A DNA stretch of 64,000 bases from Pseudopedobacter sp038243635 (GTDB lineage: Bacteria; Bacteroidota; Bacteroidia; Sphingobacteriales; Sphingobacteriaceae), in NCBI GenBank assembly GCA_038243635.1, contig JBBSQW010000008.1, positions 62,001-126,000 of the forward strand, written 5' to 3'. Position numbers and translations under genes: made by a program. The stretch's first letter is position 1. The number at the start of each line of letters is the position of its first letter. The notes below the pieces were generated by a model. That model saw only the letters and a program-made list of their open reading frames with translations. It searched no databases and was not told the origin of the DNA. Below, in pieces: positions 27,483 through 36,505 of this stretch.

Positions 27483-28022
27483 GTTTAGCATGCAAACTAT
27501 TTGTGCTTTTCAAAAACTGTTAAAGCAGTCGGCAGTATCGTGACAACCTATCAGAATTTGGCAAATAGCTCTTTTTTTAGCTTTAACGTATATGCAAACT
27601 ACAAGGCTTCAAAAACCCAAAATTTTAATGGAAGTATCACAGTAAGTAAAATTGAATGTAATTCTGCGGTTAATGCAGCGTATATTCGAACCGTTATAAC
27701 ATTAAAACCAATATTGGTGGTAACTATCCTTTTGATAAAAAAAAATTTGCCGAATCAAATATATTACGTCAAAAGTACTGCAGCGCAAGGCGTTTCGAGC
27801 GTTACGATGCAAACCCAATTTGGTGTAGAAAGAAATATGCTGAAAAACAAGATTGCTGTAACAGTTCACGCAGTTGATCCTTTTACATAAAGAAGCTTAA
27901 AAAGCATTACCGGCGGACCAAATTTTTACCAAGAAAGCTTTAGCGTACGCAAAACACGGAATTTTCTGTTATCGTTGAGTTACAGGTTTGCTAAGATTGA
28001 AAGCAAGGTTAAAAAAAGTTAG
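27483..28022 (+). pseudogene. Relic of an outer-membrane beta-barrel (TonB-receptor-like) C-terminus
   Basis: Fragments in changing frames show beta-barrel strands: NLANSSFFSFNVYANYKASK, a frame change near 27690-27740 (TNIGGNYPFDKKK in one frame, YYVKSTAAQGVSSVTMQTQFGVER in another), then NKIAVTVHAVDPFT, a TAA, and ITGGPNFYQESFSVRKTRNFLLSLSYRFAKIESK. The ending resembles the last strands of Bacteroidota outer-membrane proteins of the OMP_b-brl type. The N-terminal signal peptide, regulatory domain and plug are missing. This is the truncated, frameshifted end of a dead gene. Confidence 0.7.
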
Positions 28023-28936
28023 AAATAACAAGCTGTGTGATCTCTGCCGCGTACTGGCAACCTAAATTTTAATGCTATTTCGTGTGATCCTTTTTGTGCT
28101 TTTGCTAAGGCTGTATTGGTAAAATCATAAGAGTAGCCCACTTGTAAATCTGGTGTAAGAAACACGGAAAGCAAGGCGTCAAAAGAGTCTAATGAGCGGT
28201 ATGACGCACCTAGCCAAACTTTTTGATTCAATAAAAAATTAGCATTAATATCAAACTGCGTTGGTGAACCATTTACGTATTTAATTAAAAAGTTAGGTTT
28301 AAATTTTACGTTTTCATTAAGATCGATTAGGTAGCCGGCTTGTAAAATGTAATGTGGACGATAAGCGGTTTTGTTTGCCGACTTTGCAAGTGAACCTAAA
28401 TCGCGATAAAAGAAATGAGGGGCAGATATCCCAACATAGTATTTGTCTGAGAATAGCATTGCACCCCATCCAAAATTCACCCGCATCCCATTCATATCCT
28501 GAAAAACGGGGTCGCTTACCGAAGCTGGGCTTTGCTTAAAGTTTTCTGAATAATTAGCCCCTAAATTACTTGAACCCGCGTTAACGCCAACAGAAAAGTA
28601 TGAATCGGTGCCAATGGCTACTCGTTGCGCTAAGCTAATGTCGCCACCTGTTTCTCTAATCACCTCACCAATTTGATCGTTCACTAAAATACCACCTATA
28701 AAAGTATTGCTTTCGCCGATGGGTGTGTGTAACGATAAAGTCTGGATATTTGGAGCACCTTTAAAACCTACCCACTGGTGTCTGCTTAAAGCAGTAATGG
28801 TCATAGATTCATCTAGGGTAGAGTAAGCAGGATTTATAGCTAAGGTGTTGAACATATATTGCGTGTACATAGCTTTTTGTTGCGCAAACGAATTTAGCGC
28901 TACAAACAAAGCTATGAATGCAAATACATGTTTCAT
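28019..28936 (-). CDS. PorP/SprF family type IX secretion outer-membrane protein
   Basis: A 305-residue protein with signal peptide MKHVFAFIALFVALNSFAQ, then the family start QKAMYTQYMFNTLAINPAYS and SRHQWVGFKGAPNIQTLSLHTP. The rest is a predicted 12-14 strand barrel, with GYSYDFTNTALAK near the end. PorP/SprF proteins assist type IX export or anchor gliding adhesins. No partner adhesin or PorE-like gene is next to it, so the paralogue group is not determined. Confidence 0.92.
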   Translation of the reverse strand: MKHVFAFIALFVALNSFAQQKAMYTQYMFNTLAINPAYSTLDESMTITALSRHQWVGFKGAPNIQTLSLHTPIGESNTFIGGILVNDQIGEVIRETGGDISLAQRVAIGTDSYFSVGVNAGSSNLGANYSENFKQSPASVSDPVFQDMNGMRVNFGWGAMLFSDKYYVGISAPHFFYRDLGSLAKSANKTAYRPHYILQAGYLIDLNENVKFKPNFLIKYVNGSPTQFDINANFLLNQKVWLGASYRSLDSFDALLSVFLTPDLQVGYSYDFTNTALAKAQKGSHEIALKFRLPVRGRDHTACYF

Positions 28937-29280
28937 TTATTTATTTCCCTATTATGCAAAATGCGGGTGTGCATTGCACTTTTATACGAAAAGTGGGGAA
29001 AAAAGGTTGCGGAGTGGGGAGGTATTTCCCGTTAGGCTATTGATTAACTAAGAGTTAACGATTTCAACAACTCTAAGTCGATGGAATAGGAAAATTTGGA
29101 ATTTAAAAATGATTTTTAAAAGTATTTTCTTTTTGGCAATAAATATTTCTTTTTATAAGATGCTGAAAGCAGCATCAAATAATTGATTTTTTTTTAGACA
29201 ATATTAGTTGAGACTATTATTGTCTAAAATGTAAAAAAAAAAGAATTTGTCAGTTGCAGTAAATCCGAGAATATCAAACA
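28937..29280. other. AT-rich intergenic region with two dyads
   Basis: No gene. A hairpin GATGCTG-AAAG-CAGCATC lies at 29159-29176 and a longer interrupted dyad at 29192-29229. The porP promoter must lie in the left part. An A-run flanks the larger dyad on the minus strand, so it is not a normal terminator for the peptidase gene. Confidence 0.4.
29192..29229. repeat. 16-bp interrupted inverted repeat
   Basis: TTTTAGACAATA and TATTGTCTAAAA form a 12-bp stem, extended inward by TAGT / ACTA after one T-T mismatch, with a 4-nt loop TGAG. T-run upstream and A-run downstream on the plus strand extend the symmetry. It lies 52 nt beyond the stop of the M1 peptidase gene. Confidence 0.6.
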
Positions 29281-31143
29281 CTATTTTAAAATGCCATCTA
29301 AACTGTTGTAAGCTACGGAATGATAGTTAGGTCTTGCATTTTTGTAAATATCCTGCGCCATTTTTTTGCCTTCAGCTGTTTTAATCATTTCTTTATAAAG
29401 AGGCATCAAAAACTTTCTACGCCCAACGTTAGTCAAGAAATTACGCATCGCAGGATAGGCGACCTCATATTTAGTTTTTACGGCCATAACGTACCAGGCG
29501 CACTGCACTTCAGCATTTGTAGTATTTGTAAAATTAAATTCAGCGTCAAGCGAACTCATTAATCCCTTTTCCAAACTTTCTGGTAACTTGTTAATAAAGT
29601 AAAGTTTTTCATTTGTTGATTTTAACACTTTACTTAAACCCGCAGTATTTTTTGTTACCACGAGGTTTTGAACTAAAGTGTCAATTTTAGAAAAAACAGT
29701 GCTCACAGGCGCCTTAAACTCTTTTGGTAAACCCGGTTGATAAACCCATGCATAAGAATCTATTTGCATTTTAACGCTCTCATCACCTTTAATTAAAAGC
29801 ACATTCAACTCGTTTAAAAAGGTGTCGTTATCGACGCTTTTAAAAGCATGACGATCAAAGTATTCTTTTAGAAAAGCATCAAATCTTTCTCGTCCCACGG
29901 CATTTTCAATCGTTTTTAAAAAGAAATAGCCTTTTTCATAAGCAATATCAGAAACACCGTCGTCTGGGTCTCTGTTTGTAAAATCTACTTTCAAGCGTGT
30001 ATCAGGATTTTTGTTTCCAAGCTCTTTAATGTTTTCCATTAAGCTGTTGTAGCCTAAAACCTCTTGCATTTTAGCTTCTTCTTTTCCGTAGAGTGTTTCA
30101 ATAATTCTTCGCTCAAAATAAACGGTAAAGCCTTCGTTTAGCCAGAAATCATTCCACGTTGCGTTGGTCACCAAGTTTCCGCTCCAGCTGTGCGCCAGTT
30201 CATGCGCTACTAAACTTACTAAAGATCTATCGCCAGCAATCACAGTTGGCGTTGCAAAGGTTAGCATTGGGTTTTCCATGCCTCCAAAAGGAAAGCTAGG
30301 GGGCAAAACTAAAACGTCATACCTTCCCCAACGGTAATCGCCATAAATTTTTTCTGCGGCGGTTACCATTTTCCCCATATCGGCAAACTCGTAAGCGACT
30401 TTATCTAACATTTCTGGTTCTGCATATACACCGGTTCTTTTGTCAATCGCTTTAAAGCTAATATCGCCAACGGCCAAAGCCATTAAGTAAGAAGGAATTG
30501 CATTTTTCTGCTCAAAATGATATTTTCCGTCTGGGCTTTTCTTTGTTGGGTTTTCTGCACTCATTAAAGCCAGCAAATCTTTCGGAACGGTAATATCTGC
30601 GGCGTATGTAAATCTAATTTCAGGGCTGTCTTGTGTTGGGATCCAGCTTCGGGCTAAAATTGCTTCAGACTGTGTTAATAAAAATGGTTGAGTTTTGCCA
30701 GCAGTTTGTTGAGGACTTAACCATTGTAAAGCTTTCGCATCTTTACCGGTGCTGTAATAAATATTTACCTTTTTAGTTTCGGGATTAATAGGAATGCTTA
30801 AAGCTTGGCCTAAAAATTTTACTTGATCGCCTAATGCAAAAAACACTTGGTTGGTGTCATTGTCTAGAGTTACTTTTTCAATGGTTAAACCCTGAGTGTC
30901 AAAAATAATTTCGTCTGATTTTGCCACATGTTTAACGGTCCAAACGGCTATTCCTTTTAATTGTTGAGCGGCAAAATTAACGTCTAAGGTTAAATCTAAA
31001 TGGGTAACTATGTTTTCTTTTGGATTAGCAAAAGAATGCGGGTCTGAACCGGTAGAAGTCTTAGCCTCGTTACTGTCTTCGGTTTTGTTGTTTTGAGTAC
31101 AAGAAAGTAGAATAACTGGGATAAGAAATAGTAATTTTTTCAT
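29281..31143 (-). CDS. M1 family metallopeptidase lipoprotein (LTA4-hydrolase-like)
   Basis: A 620-residue zinc aminopeptidase. The start at 31143 gives a lipoprotein signal (MKKLLFLIPVILLSC, lipidated Cys 15); an upstream in-frame ATG would bury it. Motifs are the exopeptidase FGGMENPML, the zinc site HELAHSWSGN followed by NEGFTVYFER, and a C-terminal helical domain. The architecture (beta-saddle, catalytic and helical domains) is that of leukotriene A4 hydrolase/aminopeptidase. It is likely exported to the periplasm or outer membrane to trim peptides. Its start is close to the stop of the regulator gene upstream. Confidence 0.92.
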   Translation of the reverse strand: MKKLLFLIPVILLSCTQNNKTEDSNEAKTSTGSDPHSFANPKENIVTHLDLTLDVNFAAQQLKGIAVWTVKHVAKSDEIIFDTQGLTIEKVTLDNDTNQVFFALGDQVKFLGQALSIPINPETKKVNIYYSTGKDAKALQWLSPQQTAGKTQPFLLTQSEAILARSWIPTQDSPEIRFTYAADITVPKDLLALMSAENPTKKSPDGKYHFEQKNAIPSYLMALAVGDISFKAIDKRTGVYAEPEMLDKVAYEFADMGKMVTAAEKIYGDYRWGRYDVLVLPPSFPFGGMENPMLTFATPTVIAGDRSLVSLVAHELAHSWSGNLVTNATWNDFWLNEGFTVYFERRIIETLYGKEEAKMQEVLGYNSLMENIKELGNKNPDTRLKVDFTNRDPDDGVSDIAYEKGYFFLKTIENAVGRERFDAFLKEYFDRHAFKSVDNDTFLNELNVLLIKGDESVKMQIDSYAWVYQPGLPKEFKAPVSTVFSKIDTLVQNLVVTKNTAGLSKVLKSTNEKLYFINKLPESLEKGLMSSLDAEFNFTNTTNAEVQCAWYVMAVKTKYEVAYPAMRNFLTNVGRRKFLMPLYKEMIKTAEGKKMAQDIYKNARPNYHSVAYNSLDGILK

Positions 31144-31153
31144 GCCGATTGAT

Positions 31154-32389
31154 TTATTTAAACTTGATAGTGATGTTTGCTTTATGAGGAATTTTATCTG
31201 CCGATCCAGTCCAGCCACTGTTATAATTTTTGATAATATTGATTGCCGCTACGCCCGCTTTTTCTGAAAATGAATCTATAATTTTAAAATCAGACAGTTC
31301 GCTGTTGGTATTTATTATAAACTGAACTTGCACTTTCCCTCGCCCTATGTTTGCTAATTGCGCTTGTTTATCTACATAGCTTTTGAAGCTGCGCCATCCT
31401 ACGGTTGGGCCAATTTCATTGTTTGCAACAGCTTTGGGACTTCCATATCTTACCACTACAGTTTCACTTAGTGTAGAGGTGTATGGCTTTAGCGCAATGG
31501 TTACAGGCTCATCTATTTTTTGAATAGTTTTGTTTTTAGTTTCGTAACCTAGGTAACTAAACGCTAGGTTATCGTTTTGGTTTAGTTCAATGGTAAACTC
31601 TCCATTTGCATCTGTTTGCTTAATTACTCCACTCTCTAAATTCTTAATGGAAACTCCAGGTAAAGTGCTCCTGTCTTTTTCGTCGATAATTTTACCTTTT
31701 AATTTTACGTTGACAACCTGTTTGTCCACACGTATCATCCGGGCTGCCATCAAGTTCTCTGAGGTTACACTAGTTACAGCTCCTACTAAGTCTTGTTTTT
31801 TTTGTGGCCCGTAGCCAACCACTTTAACCTCTTCCAAATTGGTTGGCAATTCCGTTTTGTCTGGTACAACAGCCAAGAGTTCTACAACAATATCAGGTTC
31901 TGGTGTATAACTTTCAACTTTATCTGCTAACATAGTGCTTTCGGCAGTTTCAGTTGGTCGGGTTACCTCTGCTAACCTATTTAGATTAGACGAATCTGTG
32001 TTTTCTAACTGAGTGATTTTTGACTTTTCGGCTCTTGGAATATCTTCTTTTTGCTGAATATCGTTTAATGCAATTGTTTGATCTTTTGGGTTTTGATTAA
32101 AATAAATACTGCCTAAAGCGATACACAAAAGTACAGAGGCTGCAATTCCCCACTGTTTAAATCCCCAAATTGGGGCAATAATTTTAGCAGAAGCGATCCG
32201 AGCAGCTAGCTTGTTATTTAGGGCAGTGGCATCTTCATCTTTAACGCCCAATTCTTCATATCCTTCCAAGGCGTCCTGTAAAAAAATATCATCCAAAGAC
32301 CTTGCTTCCAACTGATTTTTTTCCGTTGGACTTAATGTTCCGTTATGATATTTACGGATAAGGACGATATCTTGCTCTGGACTATTCAC
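31154..32389 (-). CDS. Membrane regulator: anti-sigma-like N-terminus, SusC-like motif, carboxypeptidase-regulatory and TonB-C domains
   Basis: A 411-residue protein. In order: an acidic/helical cytoplasmic part (1-75) resembling Bacteroidota anti-sigma proteins, one membrane segment (79-97), a linker, VVGYGPQKKQDLVGAV (190-205), which copies the start of a SusC plug, a carboxypeptidase-like regulatory domain (about 226-302), a second partial motif ETVVVRYGSPKAV (309-321), and a TonB C-terminal-like domain (about 335-411, FKSYVDKQAQLANIGRGKVQVQF). The gene overlaps the ECF sigma gene by 8 nt, so it probably holds that sigma factor at the membrane. A TonB role is inferred from the last domain. 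Confidence 0.8.
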   Translation of the reverse strand: MNSPEQDIVLIRKYHNGTLSPTEKNQLEARSLDDIFLQDALEGYEELGVKDEDATALNNKLAARIASAKIIAPIWGFKQWGIAASVLLCIALGSIYFNQNPKDQTIALNDIQQKEDIPRAEKSKITQLENTDSSNLNRLAEVTRPTETAESTMLADKVESYTPEPDIVVELLAVVPDKTELPTNLEEVKVVGYGPQKKQDLVGAVTSVTSENLMAARMIRVDKQVVNVKLKGKIIDEKDRSTLPGVSIKNLESGVIKQTDANGEFTIELNQNDNLAFSYLGYETKNKTIQKIDEPVTIALKPYTSTLSETVVVRYGSPKAVANNEIGPTVGWRSFKSYVDKQAQLANIGRGKVQVQFIINTNSELSDFKIIDSFSEKAGVAAINIIKNYNSGWTGSADKIPHKANITIKFK

Positions 32390-32954
32390 TACTTTTTTCG
32401 ATGCAAATTTTTAGATTTCTTTTTCCGTTTTGTATGTAACTTTTTACTTTTTTAAGCTCATAACCAGTTTTATCGGCAACTTCTGTATAACATTTTTGTT
32501 CCAGGTAAAACAGTTGTAAAGTTTTTCGCTGTTCTTCCACAAGTGTTTTCAGGCAAGCTTCCATCAATAACAAGCGACTTTCTTTATCGTCCGCTTCATC
32601 ATGATGCAATAAAGCATCAGATTCCACAAAAGTATCCTCTATATTTACTGTGGTCACTTTTTTGCTTTTGCGCAATTCCATCAAACAAAAGTTTCTGGTT
32701 AAAACGTAAAGCCAACTCTTAAAATTTTGCACCTCGTGATTTCGAAGTTTATCAATCAATTGCTCAAAAATTTGCATCACCGCATCCTGACTTTGTTCTG
32801 GGTGTTTAAAATATTTCAAGCTAACACCGTAAACCAAAGGCATATATCTTTTGTAAAGGTTACCCAAAACCTGTAAATCGCCCGAATTTTTATAAACGAC
32901 AACAAAATGCTCATCCGGTAAATTGGCGACTTTATTCTCAGGATTTGTTACCAT
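32382..32954 (-). CDS. ECF RNA polymerase sigma factor
   Basis: A 190-residue sigma-70 family protein with region 2 (LYKRYMPLVYGVSLKYFKHP, QDAVMQIFEQLIDKLR, FKSWLYVLTRNFCLMELRK) and region 4 (LVEEQRKTLQLFYLEQKCYTEVADKTGY). Its 3' end overlaps the regulator gene by 8 nt, the usual sigma/anti-sigma coupling. It is divergent from the vWA protein gene with 87 nt between them, which makes that gene a plausible target. Confidence 0.92.
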   Translation of the reverse strand: MVTNPENKVANLPDEHFVVVYKNSGDLQVLGNLYKRYMPLVYGVSLKYFKHPEQSQDAVMQIFEQLIDKLRNHEVQNFKSWLYVLTRNFCLMELRKSKKVTTVNIEDTFVESDALLHHDEADDKESRLLLMEACLKTLVEEQRKTLQLFYLEQKCYTEVADKTGYELKKVKSYIQNGKRNLKICIEKSSE

Positions 32955-33041
32955 TCAACATCAATAATAAAAAAAATAATTAAGCTGTTTATGGAAAACG
33001 GTTTTAAAAAGCATCATGTTATCAAATTTAGAAATAACATT

Positions 33042-34919
33042 ATGAAAAAGTTACTCTCCCTACTCATTATTACACTTATTTTAAGTGGTTTTAAAACCAA
33101 TGAAAGCAAGATTGTTAGCGGTTATGTTTTTGATGATCAGCAAGTCGCGATTGCGGGCGCAATGGTGAAATCTAAAATGGAACCAAATAGAAAGGTATTT
33201 ACTGATACGAGAGGTCATTTTAAAATTGCTGTTTCACAAAAAGAGAAAACACTGGTTGTTTCTTTCATCGGGTTATTAACTCAGGAAGCTAAAATTAGCA
33301 ACAGAGAACTTAAAATAGTTTTAAAGTCTGAGCAAACGAGCTTAAATGAGATTGTTGTTGTTGGTTACGCTACACAGAAAAAGAGCGACATGATAGGCTC
33401 CGTTGCGACTATGGGAAATAGCAAAATGATGGCAGTACGAGGATTTGTTGGGAGTCCAGTGTATCCAAATCAAGATTTTAACACCGAAAGTTATAACGCT
33501 ATCAGTGAGAACGGATTTAAGAACCCGAATACCGACCCACTTTCAACTTTTTCTGCCGATGTTGACGCTGCTTCGTATAGCAATATGAGAAGGTTTATTC
33601 AGAGCGGACAATTGCCTCCAAAAGATGCGGTAAGGGTAGAAGAGTTGATAAATTATTTTGGATATAATTATCCGGAACCAAAAGGAAACGACCCAGTCAG
33701 TATAACAACTGATGTTGCAGATGCACCTTGGAATAAAAGCCATCGATTGGTAAGAATTGGCTTAAAAGCGAAATCTATTAAAATAGAGAATTTGCCAGCG
33801 TCTAATCTGGTTTTTTTGATTGATGTTTCTGGATCTATGCAAGGGCCAGATAGGTTAGAATTATTAAAAACATCTATGAAATTATTAACCGATCAACTAC
33901 GTCCGAATGATAAAGTCGCCATTGTTGTTTATGCTGGTGCAGCAGGTTTGGTGTTGCCAAGTACGAACGGAAACAACAAACAAAAAATTAAAGGTGCTTT
34001 AACCAATTTATCCGCCGGAGGATCAACAGCTGGTGGCGCTGGAATTAAATTGGCTTATGAAACTGCAAAAAGCAACTTTATAAAAGGCGGAAATAACCGA
34101 GTGATTTTAGCTACTGACGGAGATTTTAACGTGGGTGCCAGTAGTGATTCAGAGATGCAAAGAATGATTGAAAGTTATAGAAACGACGGTATCTTCTTAA
34201 GTGTTTTGGGATTTGGACAAGGAAATTTGAAAGACAGTAAAATGGAAGCCATCGCCGATAAGGGAAATGGAAACTATGCCTACATCGACGGAATTAATGA
34301 AGCCAAAAAAGTATTGATTAACGAGTTTGGCGGAACTTTGTTTACAGTAGCAAAAGATGTAAAACTGCAAGTAGAGTTTAATCCTGCTAAAGTAGAAGCT
34401 TACCGCTTGGTAGGTTATGAAAATCGCTTGTTAAATAACGAAGATTTTAAAGATGATAAAAAAGATGCTGGTGAAATGGGTGCCGGACATACCGTGACCG
34501 CTTTGTATGAGATTATCCCGAAAGGATATAAGGATGAGTTTGTGAAGAAAGCGGATGAGATGAAATATCAGAAAGGCAATAATGTTAAAGCTTCTGATGA
34601 ATTGTTAACCGTGAAAATTCGTTACAAACAACCTGATGGAAATCAAAGCAAGGAATTAAGCGCTGCTTTGATAGATAACAATCAGAAAATTGAGGAAGCA
34701 AACATAGACTTTAGGTTTGTTGCCGCTGTTGCGGAATTCGGCTTATTGATTAGAGATTCGGAATTTAAACAAAATGCTACCTTTGAGCAAGTTATCGCAA
34801 TGGCGAAAAAAGCTAAAGGTCTTGACGATAACGGATACCGAGCAGAGTTTATTCAGCTCGCTGAAAATGCTAAGCTTTTAACCAAGAAAGATGTGGTTGC
34901 AAAGCATGAGGAAGATTAG
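33042..34919 (+). CDS. vWA-domain lipoprotein-like secreted protein with carboxypeptidase-regulatory domain
   Basis: A 625-residue protein taken from the ATG at 33042, which gives a proper signal peptide (MKKLLSLLIITLILSGF). Residues 24-95 are a carboxypeptidase-like regulatory domain. Residues 103-121 carry EIVVVGYATQKKSDMIGSV, like the start of a SusC plug, but no barrel follows. Next come the vWA N-terminal region (FSADVDAASYSNMRRFI), the vWA domain with MIDAS sequence DVSGSM, and a C-terminal DUF3520-like part. It is related to the E. coli YfbK group. Ligand unknown. Confidence 0.88.
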   Translation: MKKLLSLLIITLILSGFKTNESKIVSGYVFDDQQVAIAGAMVKSKMEPNRKVFTDTRGHFKIAVSQKEKTLVVSFIGLLTQEAKISNRELKIVLKSEQTSLNEIVVVGYATQKKSDMIGSVATMGNSKMMAVRGFVGSPVYPNQDFNTESYNAISENGFKNPNTDPLSTFSADVDAASYSNMRRFIQSGQLPPKDAVRVEELINYFGYNYPEPKGNDPVSITTDVADAPWNKSHRLVRIGLKAKSIKIENLPASNLVFLIDVSGSMQGPDRLELLKTSMKLLTDQLRPNDKVAIVVYAGAAGLVLPSTNGNNKQKIKGALTNLSAGGSTAGGAGIKLAYETAKSNFIKGGNNRVILATDGDFNVGASSDSEMQRMIESYRNDGIFLSVLGFGQGNLKDSKMEAIADKGNGNYAYIDGINEAKKVLINEFGGTLFTVAKDVKLQVEFNPAKVEAYRLVGYENRLLNNEDFKDDKKDAGEMGAGHTVTALYEIIPKGYKDEFVKKADEMKYQKGNNVKASDELLTVKIRYKQPDGNQSKELSAALIDNNQKIEEANIDFRFVAAVAEFGLLIRDSEFKQNATFEQVIAMAKKAKGLDDNGYRAEFIQLAENAKLLTKKDVVAKHEED

Positions 34920-34959
34920 ATAGTTTAAAAGCTTTTAACAGCTGATGACCAAATTTTAG

Positions 34960-34990
34960 AAAGAGGAGCTTTTTCGAGCTCCTCTTTTGT
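34960..34990. terminator. Bidirectional terminator between the vWA gene and dinB
   Basis: An 11-bp stem (AAAGAGGAGCT / AGCTCCTCTTT) with a 6-nt loop TTTTCG, ending in T on the plus strand and flanked by A on the other side. It lies between two convergent genes and can serve both. Confidence 0.8.
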
Positions 34991-34993
34991 TAA

Positions 34994-35494
34994 TTACAAG
35001 ATTCGGCCGTCAGCACTGGGCCCGTAACTTCCGGGAATCGGGATATTCAGCAATCTTAAGCAAACTCCCAATTGTGCTCTATGATGGATTTGCTGCGCAA
35101 GGCTCATTCTAATTACCTCGTATTTTGTATCTTCGCTGAAGATTTTATCACCACTTCTTAAAGCCCACATTTCGTCTAAAGCTTCGATTTTGGCACTTTC
35201 TAATGCTTTGATTGATTTTTCAACCGAGCGATCAAAAAACTGAATCAAGGCAACGGTATTATTTACGTCGTCAACTTGATGGGTGTTGTTCTCAAAGTCA
35301 AGTTCGCTTGTTCTCAAAATCATTTCTGGCCATGAGGGTAAATCTGCGATATGAGTTGCCAAAGTTTTGATGTCCATGCTTTTTTCGTGAGGCTTCCAAC
35401 TGTATTTGTCGTTGGGGATAATCGAAAGCATTTTTCTGGTGGTACTAGCTTCCTGCTCTAGCTCTTTTTTCAATAATTTTGTGATAGGTTTCAT
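34994..35494 (-). CDS. DinB family protein
   Basis: A 166-residue four-helix-bundle protein of the DinB/YfiT-like metal-binding superfamily. Candidate metal-binding histidines lie in LATHIADLPSWPEM and SLAQQIHHRAQLGVCLRLL. SWKPHEKSMDIKTLATHI is the typical entry motif. Members act as thiol- or metal-dependent transferases, mostly of unknown substrate. The WYL regulator gene lies directly upstream (88-nt gap), a pairing common in the phylum. Confidence 0.88.
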   Translation of the reverse strand: MKPITKLLKKELEQEASTTRKMLSIIPNDKYSWKPHEKSMDIKTLATHIADLPSWPEMILRTSELDFENNTHQVDDVNNTVALIQFFDRSVEKSIKALESAKIEALDEMWALRSGDKIFSEDTKYEVIRMSLAQQIHHRAQLGVCLRLLNIPIPGSYGPSADGRIL

Positions 35495-35582
35495 TTTAAT
35501 AAGATTTGTTTTTTACAAAGAAAACAAAGCCAATGACAACCCTATGTCAGTAAAGAATTAATTTTTTAGCTAAGCAATTAAA

Positions 35583-36272
35583 TTAAAAGTTTACGGGCAA
35601 AAGCTTCATATAATCTGCTATGGCAATATGGCTTTCCAATATAAAGGGTTCGTTTAAAACTTTAATGTTAATTATTCTTGAAACTTTAAAATCTCTATAA
35701 TCATTTCTAAGCTGGCACCAAGCAATTAAATGCCAACTAAAAGCATAAAAAATCAAACCTACACACTCTACTTTTCTTTGGCTAAGTTCTTCCTTGGCAT
35801 TTTGATATTCAAATTGCAATATGTTTTTATTAAGGATGGCGGTTTGTAAGGTGGAAAGATGTTCATAATCATTGGTCAGTCGCTTTGGTATTTGGAACTT
35901 TATGTTGGTAGCTAACAACTCAATTTTTTCTTTCTGTGATGGTTTAAGTACAGATTTAACTTTCTGTAATGCGGATTGATAATGATTTTGGATAGACTTA
36001 TCACTAAAAGCATTTAAAAGATGCTCGACTAGTATAAGTGCATTTGCTTCTTCTAAGTTAAAACTAATAGGCGGTAAAAAGTAACCACTTACCAAGTAAT
36101 AGCCTTTTTGTGGAGCGAAACAAATTGGAATACCTTGTTCATTCAACGCTTTTAAATCACGGTAAACGGTGCGAAGACTGATATTGAATTTTTTGGAAAT
36201 CTGCTCGGCAAGCGTAAACCTGTTGGATTGTAGCATTGTTGAAATTCCAAAAAGTCTGTCAATCCGATTCAT
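35583..36272 (-). CDS. WYL-domain transcriptional regulator (YafY type)
   Basis: A 229-residue DNA-binding protein with an N-terminal helix-turn-helix (MNRIDRLFGISTMLQSN, then ISLRTVYRDLKALNEQGIPI) and a WYL domain around 140-215 (FYAFSWHLIAWCQLRNDYRDFKVSRI, where the WYL core reads WHLIAW). Such proteins sense small ligands or nucleic acids. It precedes dinB on the same strand and may control it. Confidence 0.88.
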   Translation of the reverse strand: MNRIDRLFGISTMLQSNRFTLAEQISKKFNISLRTVYRDLKALNEQGIPICFAPQKGYYLVSGYFLPPISFNLEEANALILVEHLLNAFSDKSIQNHYQSALQKVKSVLKPSQKEKIELLATNIKFQIPKRLTNDYEHLSTLQTAILNKNILQFEYQNAKEELSQRKVECVGLIFYAFSWHLIAWCQLRNDYRDFKVSRIINIKVLNEPFILESHIAIADYMKLLPVNF

Positions 36273-36505
36273 GGGCTGAAAGTATATATTTTTTCTTTAT
36301 TCATAAACGTTTGTCTCAATAATTTTATTTGCTATCTATCTCAACATAATGGCAGGAAATTTTCAACTGCTGTAGTCGTCTTTAGAAATTGGAACGTCTG
36401 CCGAAAATTTTGAAGGACGCAAGACTAGAAAAGTCAGGACCATACTTATCGAAGAAACGTGACTGGTATTGGCAGTATAATTGCATATTTACGTAAAAGA
36501 TTAAA

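Noticed and set aside
31144..31218. A 25-codon N-terminal extension of the M1 peptidase
   Set aside because: The internal ATG at 31143 gives a proper lipoprotein signal; the extension would hide it and overlaps the upstream gene.
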